A stretch of 12,413 nucleotides of DNA from Anaerolineaceae bacterium. GTDB taxonomy: Bacteria; Chloroflexota; Anaerolineae; Anaerolineales; Anaerolineaceae. The first letter of the stretch is position 1, and each line of letters opens with the position of its first letter. Shown piece by piece: positions 6,490-12,413 of the stretch. The position numbers and the translations under genes were made by a program. The stretch is taken from contig JAQTMA010000014.1 in assembly GCA_028714615.1 (NCBI GenBank), positions 26,275 to 38,687 of the forward strand, given 5' to 3'. The notes below the pieces were generated by a model. That model saw only the letters and a list, made by a program, of their open reading frames with translations. It was not told where the DNA came from and made no database searches.

Positions 6490-7107
6490 ATGGCGAAAAT
6501 GGTAGAAGTGATCATCGATAGCGTCCGAGTTAGTTTAACCAACCAACAGCGCATCGTCGTTTTACGAGAAGCCAATACGGAACGTTATCTTCCGATTTGG
6601 ATTGGACCATACGAAGCCGAATCAATCACGATTGCGCTTCAGGAAGTCGAAGTTGCCCGGCCCCAAACACATGATCTATTGAAGAACGTGTTTACAGCCT
6701 TGAATGCCCATTTATTACGGGTAGAGATTATCGCGTTGAAAGACGAGGTGTTCTATGGGAATATCGTTGCCGAGGTGGATGGCCGTCAGTTCGAGGTTGA
6801 TTCGCGCCCATCCGACGCATTAGCTCTGGCTGTACGCGCGCATGTGCCCGTCCTGGTAAGCCATGAGATCATGGATTCTGCCGGGATCATTCCGGAAGCT
6901 GACGTTCAGCCCGGACAGGAAGCCGCAACCTCGGCTCCTCCAAGCTCCGCCGCCCCGACAACCCCCCATCCGGAGGGTGGTGAGGAACGCCTGTCGGTCT
7001 TCGAAGACTTCTTACAGCACCTCGACCTGGACAACCTGTCCAAAAAAGGCGATGACGAAGATGATGATGAAGACGATAAACCTAAACCTAAAGGGAAAAA
7101 ATCCTAA
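6490..7107 (+). CDS. Bifunctional nuclease family protein (DUF151)
   Basis: 205 residues from ATG 6490, chosen because GGGAGG lies 5 nt upstream; an in-frame GTG at 6475 sits inside the leader hairpin. The conserved core of the family (PF02577) spans roughly residues 3-135: MVEVIIDSVRVSLTNQQRIVVL, RYLPIWIGPYEAESI, RPQTHDLLKNVFTALNAHL, FYGNIVAEVDGRQFEVDSRPSDALALAVRAHVPVLV. Characterised relatives are reported as DNases/RNases, some in plants and some structural homologues in Thermotoga. A Pro/Ala/Ser-rich linker (about 142-165) leads to a conserved FEDFLQHLDLDNL-type segment, and the protein ends in a run of Asp/Glu followed by a Lys/Pro tail. It is monocistronic, with its own promoter and a terminator after it. 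Family is confident; substrate in this organism is unknown. Confidence 0.92.
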   Translation: MAKMVEVIIDSVRVSLTNQQRIVVLREANTERYLPIWIGPYEAESITIALQEVEVARPQTHDLLKNVFTALNAHLLRVEIIALKDEVFYGNIVAEVDGRQFEVDSRPSDALALAVRAHVPVLVSHEIMDSAGIIPEADVQPGQEAATSAPPSSAAPTTPHPEGGEERLSVFEDFLQHLDLDNLSKKGDDEDDDEDDKPKPKGKKS

Positions 7108-7131
7108 CCCCACCCGCAAATCCAGTAGACC

Positions 7132-7172
7132 TCCGGGGTAGGCCAGCAGGGGCTCTGGTCACCCCGGATTTT
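7132..7172 (+). terminator. Rho-independent terminator after the nuclease gene
   Basis: CCGGGGT (7133-7139) pairs with ACCCCGG (7161-7167), extended by T7132-A7168. An inner CCAG/CTGG helix (7143-7146 with 7155-7158) encloses an 8-nt loop. ATTTT (7168-7172) follows. It separates the nuclease gene from dnaB, which therefore needs its own promoter in 7173-7221; I see no convincing one there. Confidence 0.65.
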
Positions 7173-7221
7173 CGTAAATAGAACCATCCGGTAATCCCAT
7201 CTGAATCCATTGAACAATCCT

Positions 7222-8580
7222 ATGAGCGAACTACCCCCTCAAGACTTCCAGGTAGCCGACACGCAGGTCGTCCCTCACAACCGCGATGCTGAAGAAGCGG
7301 TGATTGGCGCCATCCTGATCAATCCAGAAGCCTACTATGATGTCGCTCAATTCCTGCAACCGGATGATTTCTACATACACCGGAATCAGTGGGCTTGGAA
7401 TGCCTTCACCAGGCTGCACGAGCGACGCGTCCCAATCGATTTCCTGACCGTATGCGAGGAACTCGACCAGATGGGTCACCTGGCTGAAATCGGCGGCCCG
7501 GCCTACCTCACCGCCCTGATCCAGCAAGTGCCGACCTCATTACATGCAGAGGCTTACGGCCACATCATCGAGGAAAATTCGATCCGGCGACGCATGCTTA
7601 CGGCAGCGAACGAGGTGGCCAAACTGGCCTATAACCAGCATAACAGTGTCGATACAGTCATCGATGAGGCAGAAAAGGCTATCTTTGGAATTAGCGAACG
7701 ACGCACGCGACATGATCTGCAACCGATACAGCAAGTGCTCAGCGAGTATTACGACCGCATCGATCAGCTTTCGCGGCGCGGGAATGAGATGCTGGGGGTT
7801 CCAACCGGCTTGACCGACCTGGACCACCTGCTGGGGGGATTACAAAAATCCGATCTATTGATCATTGCCGGGCGGCCAGGCATGGGGAAAACCGGCTTCT
7901 TACTCTCGGTCGCTAAAAATGCCGCTCAAAAACACAAGAAACACGTAGCAATCTTCTCGCTAGAAATGTCGAACGAGCAGTTGGTGCAGCGCCTGATCGC
8001 TCAAGAAACCGGCATCGACTCTCAGCGGCTGCGCACAGGCCAGCTTGGTGAAGACGAGTGGCCGCTTTTCACCCATGCGATTGAGGTTTTAAGCGATACG
8101 CAGATCTTTCTGGACGACACCCCTGCCATCACACCGCTGCAATTGCGCACCAAATGCCGTCGGCTGCACCTGGAGTATGAGCTCGACCTGATCATCGTCG
8201 ACTACCTGCAGCTCATGTCGGGAGACACACGCAACGATAACCGCGTGCAGGAAGTTTCGTACATCTCTCGGAACATGAAGGTGCTGGCCCGCGAGTTGAA
8301 CATCCCGGTGCTATGTGCCGCCCAGCTTTCTCGCGCTGTGGAACAACGCGCAGATAAAATGCCACAGCTCTCCGACCTGCGCGAGTCTGGCTCGCTCGAG
8401 CAGGACGCGGACATTGTCATGTTCATCCACCGTCCCGACGCACTGGATAAAGATACGGTCAAGCAAAATATCGCCGATATCATCGTAGCAAAGCACCGGA
8501 ACGGCCCCACTCACCCAGGTATCGAGCTGGTATTCTTGAGCAAGCTAGCCCGTTTTGAAAATGCAGCCACAAGAAGGTGA
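7222..8580 (+). CDS. dnaB: Replicative DNA helicase DnaB
   Basis: 452 residues from ATG 7222 (an in-frame TTG at 7210 would add four; neither start has a clear Shine-Dalgarno). The hexameric helicase unwinds DNA 5' to 3' at the replication fork. The N-terminal domain (about 15-115) begins PHNRDAEEAVIGAIL and includes DDFYIHRNQWAW. A linker helix precedes the RecA-like motor domain (~180-452). Motifs: Walker A GRPGMGKT (217-224), SLEMS with catalytic Glu248, Walker B LDLIIVDYLQLMSG around Asp327, LPN-type AQLSRAVEQR, SDLRESGSLEQDAD, and KHRNGP with the arginine finger region at 424-426. Length and motifs are complete, with no intein or insertion. It heads the module dnaB, dnaD-like, tandem loader, which fits joint helicase loading at the origin. 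Confidence 0.97.
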   Translation: MSELPPQDFQVADTQVVPHNRDAEEAVIGAILINPEAYYDVAQFLQPDDFYIHRNQWAWNAFTRLHERRVPIDFLTVCEELDQMGHLAEIGGPAYLTALIQQVPTSLHAEAYGHIIEENSIRRRMLTAANEVAKLAYNQHNSVDTVIDEAEKAIFGISERRTRHDLQPIQQVLSEYYDRIDQLSRRGNEMLGVPTGLTDLDHLLGGLQKSDLLIIAGRPGMGKTGFLLSVAKNAAQKHKKHVAIFSLEMSNEQLVQRLIAQETGIDSQRLRTGQLGEDEWPLFTHAIEVLSDTQIFLDDTPAITPLQLRTKCRRLHLEYELDLIIVDYLQLMSGDTRNDNRVQEVSYISRNMKVLARELNIPVLCAAQLSRAVEQRADKMPQLSDLRESGSLEQDADIVMFIHRPDALDKDTVKQNIADIIVAKHRNGPTHPGIELVFLSKLARFENAATRR

Positions 8581-8585
8581 TTTTC

Positions 8586-8603
8586 GATTTTAGATTTTAG
8601 ATT
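8586..8603 (+). repeat. Short tandem repeat of GATTTTA between dnaB and the DnaD-domain gene
   Basis: Two full copies of GATTTTA (8586-8592, 8593-8599) are followed by GATT. It starts 5 nt after the dnaB stop in an otherwise G+C-richer stretch. The remaining bases to 8648 hold a weak CCGG-CCATA-CCGG palindrome and no evident promoter. Confidence 0.5.
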
Positions 8604-8648
8604 GATACCCAATGAATACAACCGGCCATACCGGACAACTTGAAAATA

Positions 8649-9374
8649 ATGACAACCAATAACGCGCCATACACTCCATTCCACGGCTTTCCCACCGGTA
8701 AAATGCGGTTGACTCCTATTCCGGCCCCATTCTTCACGGATCTGCTACCCGCGATCGACCACCTGGGTGAGATGAAGGTCACCTTATACGCCATCTGGTT
8801 TCTGGAGCAACTGGAGGGGAACTTTCGCCTGATTCAGCGCAAGGACTTTTATGCGGACGAGCGCTTCATGGCCGGCTTGAATCGAGACAGCCAGGTCGCC
8901 CAAACGTTGCTGGATGATGCATTGGAACGAGCAGTACTGCGAGGTACCTTACTCAAAGCCGAAATTGTCGATACGGATGGGACGCAGGATTATTACTTCC
9001 TGAATTCCCCCCGCGGTCGGGCAGCCGTGCAAGCCTTGAGCAAGCGAGAATGGCTGCCCGCTATGGTCGCCCACCAACCGGTAGCGCTTAACCTCGAGCG
9101 GCCGAACATCTTCCGCTTATACGAAGAACACATCGGCCCGCTCACCCCGATGATCGCTGATGCCCTGCGCGAGGCCGAAAATACATACTCCCCCGAATGG
9201 ATCGAGGATGCAGTTCGCATCGCGGTCGAGAACAATGTCCGCCGGTGGCGCTACGTAGAAGCCATCCTGCGTTCATGGCAGGAGGAAGGACGCAATGACC
9301 AAGATCAACGAGGAACTTCAAAAGATCGCCGCCGGTATGTCGAAGGGAAATACGCCGGCTTCTTCGAGCATTGA
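8649..9374 (+). CDS. DnaD-domain replication protein
   Basis: 241 residues from ATG 8649 (TTG 8640 is an in-frame alternative). The N-terminal half (about 10-120) looks like the winged-helix DnaD N-domain: FHGFPTGKMRLTPIPAPFF, then AIDHLGEMKVTLYAIWFLEQ. The C-terminal half carries the DnaD domain: NIFRLYEEHIGPLTPMIADALREAENTYSPEWIEDAVRIAVENN, then RRWRYVEAILRSWQEEG (given here in two parts), which ends in the DnaD W-x-x-G motif. In Firmicutes, DnaD and DnaB(Bs) bind DNA and help place the helicase with DnaI. Here it sits directly between the helicase and a loader ATPase, which supports the same role. Its last 27 codons overlap the loader gene in another frame and still end in DRRRYVEGKYAGFFEH, an ordered-looking basic/aromatic tail. 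Not a standard gene name in this lineage, so none is given. Confidence 0.88.
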   Translation: MTTNNAPYTPFHGFPTGKMRLTPIPAPFFTDLLPAIDHLGEMKVTLYAIWFLEQLEGNFRLIQRKDFYADERFMAGLNRDSQVAQTLLDDALERAVLRGTLLKAEIVDTDGTQDYYFLNSPRGRAAVQALSKREWLPAMVAHQPVALNLERPNIFRLYEEHIGPLTPMIADALREAENTYSPEWIEDAVRIAVENNVRRWRYVEAILRSWQEEGRNDQDQRGTSKDRRRYVEGKYAGFFEH

Positions 9375-10713
9375 GCCGCGATCGCACCTGCTCCCCGGCG
9401 ACCCCAATTGCCCGATCTGCGGCGGCGTGGGTTATCTGCGCCAGGATCTACCGATCGGGCACCCGGATTTTGGCAAAGTTACGATTTGTTCCTGCCGGCA
9501 GGCAGAAGTGTCCCAGATGGTACGCCGGCGAATTTTGCAGCTTTCCAACCTGGGGGCGCTCAGCCATTTGACCTTTGAGACCTTTCAACCGCGGGGGCGC
9601 TTGGGGTTGGGCGAGCAGCAATCCGTTTCTCTCGAACGAGCCTTCAGCCAGGCGCGCCAATTTGCTACCACACTGCACGGCTGGTTATTGCTCCAAGGCG
9701 GGTATGGCTGCGGAAAAACTCACCTGGCGGCAGCCGTAGCGAACTATTGCGTGAGCATTGGCGTCTCCACCCTGTTTATCACCGTGCCGGATCTGTTGGA
9801 CTGGTTACGTTTCGCTTATGAAAGCGCCGACACCACCTTTGAAGAACGGTTCGATGAGATCCGCAACACCGGACTGTTGGTGATGGATGATTTCGGCACC
9901 CAAAATGCCACTTCCTGGGCGCAGGAGAAACTCTTCCAGATCCTCAACCATCGCTACGTCAACCGGCTTCCATTGGTTGTAACCAGTAACCAGAGCCTGG
10001 AAACGATTGAAGGACGAGTGCGTTCACGTTTGCAAGATCCGGAGTTGGTCACACTGTGCCGCATCCTGGCGCCCGATTTCCGCAACCCGACCGATGATAC
10101 CGGTCATCCCTCGCTCTCTTGCCTGGGGATGCACTCCCAGCGCACCTTCAGTAATTTTAACCTTCGCCAAAACGAAGGCTTACCCCTTGAAGACCAAAAA
10201 AGCCTGGAAAAAGCTTTCCAGTCCGCCAAGAAATTCGCTGAAAACCCACAGGGCTGGCTGGTTTTCAGTGGACCGTATGGTTGCGGCAAGACTCACCTGG
10301 CAGCCGCCATCGGCAACCACCGCGCAGCGCTGGGCAATCCCCCATTAATGGTGGTCGTCCCCGATTTGCTCGACCAGTTGCGCTCCACGTTCAGCCCCAA
10401 CAGCAACGTAACCTATGACGAGCGTTTCGAGCAGTACAAAAATGCACCTCTCTTAATCCTGGACGACTTGGGGACCCAGTCGGCGACTCCCTGGGCGCGT
10501 GAGAAGCTTTACCAGTTGATCAACCACCGCTACATTGCAGAACTTCCCACGGTGATCACCACATCGGATGCTCCAGATGAGATCGATCCGCGCTTACGCA
10601 GCCGAATGTTGGATGCGCGCGTATCCGCCGGTTACGTGATGAATGTGCCAGCATATTCGTCAGCTCCCCGAAAAGATAAACAATTGCGCCGTCCGCGCCG
10701 CCTGGGAGAGTGA
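9295..10713 (+). CDS. DnaC/DnaI-like helicase loader with two tandem AAA+ ATPase domains
   Basis: 472 residues from ATG 9295, preceded by GGAGGAAGGA (9281-9290). The N-terminus has a four-Cys zinc-binding pattern (CPIC at 39-42, C65, C67), as in DnaI-type loaders. AAA+ domain 1: Walker A GGYGCGKT (135-142), Walker B LLVMDDFG with Asp198-Asp199, sensor-1 region TSN (230-232), and arginines RVRSR (241-245). Domain 2 repeats the plan: GPYGCGKT (326-333), Asp390-Asp391, TTS (422-424), RLRSR (433-437). My manual alignment gives about 60 identities in 121 positions between the halves, so this is an internal duplication with both ATP sites apparently intact. Normal loaders of ~250-310 residues have one such domain. 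IstB-type transposition helpers share this fold, but no transposase is nearby and the neighbours favour helicase loading. The start lies 80 bp inside the upstream gene. Confidence 0.9.
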   Translation: MTKINEELQKIAAGMSKGNTPASSSIEPRSHLLPGDPNCPICGGVGYLRQDLPIGHPDFGKVTICSCRQAEVSQMVRRRILQLSNLGALSHLTFETFQPRGRLGLGEQQSVSLERAFSQARQFATTLHGWLLLQGGYGCGKTHLAAAVANYCVSIGVSTLFITVPDLLDWLRFAYESADTTFEERFDEIRNTGLLVMDDFGTQNATSWAQEKLFQILNHRYVNRLPLVVTSNQSLETIEGRVRSRLQDPELVTLCRILAPDFRNPTDDTGHPSLSCLGMHSQRTFSNFNLRQNEGLPLEDQKSLEKAFQSAKKFAENPQGWLVFSGPYGCGKTHLAAAIGNHRAALGNPPLMVVVPDLLDQLRSTFSPNSNVTYDERFEQYKNAPLLILDDLGTQSATPWAREKLYQLINHRYIAELPTVITTSDAPDEIDPRLRSRMLDARVSAGYVMNVPAYSSAPRKDKQLRRPRRLGE

Positions 10714-10719
10714 CCCACC

Positions 10720-12321
10720 ATGAAAGCCAGCACCCCTGATCTTGTGTTGCTCAATGGCCGAATCCACACCCTGGCCTCCCGGGGTCCGTTAGCCTCCGCC
10801 TTGGTGGTTCAAGCAGGAAGGATCGTCTACGTCGGCGATGACGAAGGCGCTCGAGAATGGCTTCCGGCTGTCAGCCCAGAGGCAGCGCTAGACCTGAAGA
10901 CTGCCTGCGTGATCCCCGGACTGACGGATGCACACATGCATTTCGAATGGTACTCGTTAGGCTTGCAGCGGCTCAATGCTGAACTGAACAGCCTGGAACG
11001 AGTGCTTGAAAAGGTTGCGGACCGCGCCGCCAGCCAGCCGCCCGGGAGCTGGATCACGGGGTATGGCTGGAACCACAACGCCTGGGGAGGAGATCTTCCC
11101 TCCAGGGCGGACCTGGACCGCGTCGCCCCTGAGCACCCGGTTGCACTGCAAGCCAAGAGCGGGCATGCCTATTGGGTGAACACCCGCGCGCTAGAATTGG
11201 CGGGAGTGAACGCCGCAACCCACGATCCAGCCGGTGGACGTATCCTGCGGGGAGAGGGCGGCAAGCCTAATGGGGTGTTGCTGGAGGATGCACAACTCCT
11301 GGTTGAACAAGTCATCCCGGTTCCCTCCCTGGCAGAACGCATAGAGGCCTACCGGGTAGGAATCCGGACAGCCCACCAGTTCGGCTTAACCGGCGTCCAC
11401 GACATGGATGGCCCCAGATCCTTTCAAGTCTGGCAAGCCATGCATGCCGCGGGACAAATGGATTTGCGTGTGACCAAGAGCATCCCGGTGGACCTGGTAG
11501 GTGAGGCGATCCGCCTGGGTTTGCGGAGCGGTTTTGGAGATGACTGGCTGCGGATTGGGGCGGTGAAAATATTCGCAGATGGAGCGCTCGGTTCGCAAAC
11601 CGCGTGGATGTTGGAACCCTATGCCGGCGATCCGCATAATTCAGGCATTTCTACCCTGCCCTGCGAGTCCATCCGAGAAGCAGTGATGCAAGCCAACGCC
11701 AATGGCCTGGCAACTGCCATTCACGCTATCGGTGATCGGGCTGTGCGAGAGGTTCTTGACGTTTACGAGGAAGTCAGCCAGAAACTGGCTAATCCTGGCC
11801 TGCGCAACCGCATTGAACACCTCCAGCTCATCCATCCTGCTGACGCCGGGCGACTGGCAGCGCTCAACGTGATCGCCTCCATGCAACCCGTGCATGCCAC
11901 TTCCGACATGGAGATAGCTGAGCGTTATTGGGGAAAGCGGTGTTCAGGCGCTTATGCCTGGAAAACGCAGCTCGATCAGGGCGCAGTTTTGGCCCTCGGC
12001 TCAGATTCCCCGGTCGAGTCGCTGGATCCTCGCTTAGGGCTCCACGCTGCAATTACGCGCCGCCGGGCGGACGGATCACCTGGTCCGCAAGGTTGGTATG
12101 CGGAACAGCGCCTGACAGTTAAGGCTGCCGTCCGGGGATTCACCTGGGGGCCAGCCTATGCCACCGGCATGGAAACTCAATTAGGTAGCCTGGAGCGCGG
12201 GAAGCTAGCAGACCTGACCATTCTGGATCGTGATATCTTCGCCATTTCTCCCATGGAGATGCTGGAAACGCGCGTCGTCGGAACGGTTGTCGGGGGCAAA
12301 TTAGTCTACACCGCGCTTTAA
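10720..12321 (+). CDS. YtcJ-type metal-dependent amidohydrolase (Amidohydro_3)
   Basis: 533 residues, complete for the family. It hydrolyses C-N bonds of an unknown amide or imide at a metal centre, probably in the cytoplasm since no signal peptide is visible. Motifs in order: DLVLLNGRIHTL strand start, metal ligands His72 and His74 in PGLTDAHMHFE, GYGWNHNAWG (114-123), VKIFADGALGSQTAWM with Lys283 as the likely carboxylated lysine, HAIGD with His335, NRIEHLQ with His367, LGSDSPVES with Asp429, and the closing LGSLERGKLADLTILDRD (488-505). All expected ligands are present. It begins 6 nt after the loader stop, so it is probably co-transcribed with the replication genes, although no functional link is evident. 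Members range over many substrates and sequence alone does not choose one. Confidence 0.93.
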   Translation: MKASTPDLVLLNGRIHTLASRGPLASALVVQAGRIVYVGDDEGAREWLPAVSPEAALDLKTACVIPGLTDAHMHFEWYSLGLQRLNAELNSLERVLEKVADRAASQPPGSWITGYGWNHNAWGGDLPSRADLDRVAPEHPVALQAKSGHAYWVNTRALELAGVNAATHDPAGGRILRGEGGKPNGVLLEDAQLLVEQVIPVPSLAERIEAYRVGIRTAHQFGLTGVHDMDGPRSFQVWQAMHAAGQMDLRVTKSIPVDLVGEAIRLGLRSGFGDDWLRIGAVKIFADGALGSQTAWMLEPYAGDPHNSGISTLPCESIREAVMQANANGLATAIHAIGDRAVREVLDVYEEVSQKLANPGLRNRIEHLQLIHPADAGRLAALNVIASMQPVHATSDMEIAERYWGKRCSGAYAWKTQLDQGAVLALGSDSPVESLDPRLGLHAAITRRRADGSPGPQGWYAEQRLTVKAAVRGFTWGPAYATGMETQLGSLERGKLADLTILDRDIFAISPMEMLETRVVGTVVGGKLVYTAL

Positions 12322-12343
12322 TTCGCCTTGATTCCCCCCATGA

Positions 12344-12366
12344 AAACGGCAGCCAGGCTGCCGTTT
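12344..12366. terminator. Hairpin terminator after the amidohydrolase gene
   Basis: AAACGGCAGC and GCTGCCGTTT form a perfect 10-bp stem around CAG. The plus strand continues TTTATGCATTC (short T-run). The minus strand side reads GCCGTTTTCATG, so it may also stop transcription from the right. It lies 22 nt after the amidohydrolase stop. Confidence 0.65.
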
Positions 12367-12413
12367 ATGCATTCATAATATATATCAATAGTTTCATAAT
12401 AATCTTGACAATT
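12367..12413 (+). promoter_or_regulatory. AT-rich edge with a perfect -35 hexamer
   Basis: The last 47 bp are strongly AT-rich compared with the rest of the window and hold TTGACA at 12405-12410. The matching -10 would lie outside the window, so this is only a possible promoter of the next gene. Confidence 0.3.

Noticed and set aside
8586..8603. Replication origin iteron cluster next to dnaB
   Set aside because: Only two short GATTTTA copies, and no DnaA-box cluster (TTATCCACA-like) is visible.
9295..9374. Programmed frameshift fusing the DnaD-domain protein to the loader
   Set aside because: No slippery heptamer is obvious, and the second gene has its own strong Shine-Dalgarno and ATG, so plain overlapping genes explain it.
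9295..10713. IstB-type insertion sequence helper
   Set aside because: No istA-like transposase, terminal inverted repeats or target duplication are present, and the neighbours are replication genes.
1..12413. CRISPR array, tRNA or rRNA genes, prophage genes
   Set aside because: No regularly spaced repeats, cloverleaf-like segments in the gaps, or phage structural genes were seen; gaps are short and mostly accounted for by promoters and terminators.

Overview
The window looks like a bacterial chromosome of moderate G+C content. The lineage signals are a bifunctional-nuclease (DUF151) gene, a replication module of DnaB helicase, a DnaD-domain protein and a DnaC/DnaI-like loader, several GTG or TTG starts with variable Shine-Dalgarno strength, and large membrane-anchored proteins with propeller-like ectodomains. 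These are most compatible with Chloroflexota (Anaerolineae-like). That assignment is inference from gene content; there is no rRNA or other marker to prove it.

Layout. (1) 1-1627, minus strand: a GNAT/FemAB-type acyltransferase overlaps by one base a class V aminotransferase that is cut by the left edge just after its PLP-binding lysine. (2) 1664-1693: a 30-bp near-perfect palindrome forms two back-to-back promoters, in which each -10 box lies inside the other promoter's -35 region. (3) 1730-5489, plus strand: a tight three-gene operon encodes a membrane-anchored PP2C-like protein with an extracytoplasmic propeller, a one-helix membrane protein with a biotinyl/lipoyl-type domain, and a homologue of the beta subunit of sodium-pumping decarboxylases. 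All three keep the fold but have lost signature catalytic or attachment residues. (4) 5549-6205, minus strand: an OmpR/PhoB-type regulator with a degenerate receiver domain, ending at a hairpin terminator shared with the convergent operon. (5) 6206-6489: a divergent control region with repeats spaced 11 bp, a plus-strand extended -10 promoter and a leader hairpin. (6) 6490-7107: the bifunctional nuclease, followed by a terminator. (7) 7222-10713: dnaB, a DnaD-domain gene, and an unusual helicase-loader-like protein with two tandem AAA+ ATPase domains. (8) 10720-12321: a YtcJ-type amidohydrolase riding on the replication operon, then a hairpin terminator and an AT-rich edge.

How the genes may work together. 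The replication module resembles the Firmicutes arrangement in which DnaD-family proteins and DnaI load DnaB at the origin. Here the loader carries an internal duplication, which would change the stoichiometry of an ATPase ring. The 1730-5489 operon is the best candidate for an undescribed system. Three adjacent proteins look like repurposed pseudo-enzymes, with a regulated symmetric promoter upstream and an atypical regulator downstream. Their shared function is unknown. No tRNA, rRNA, CRISPR array, insertion sequence or prophage gene was seen.
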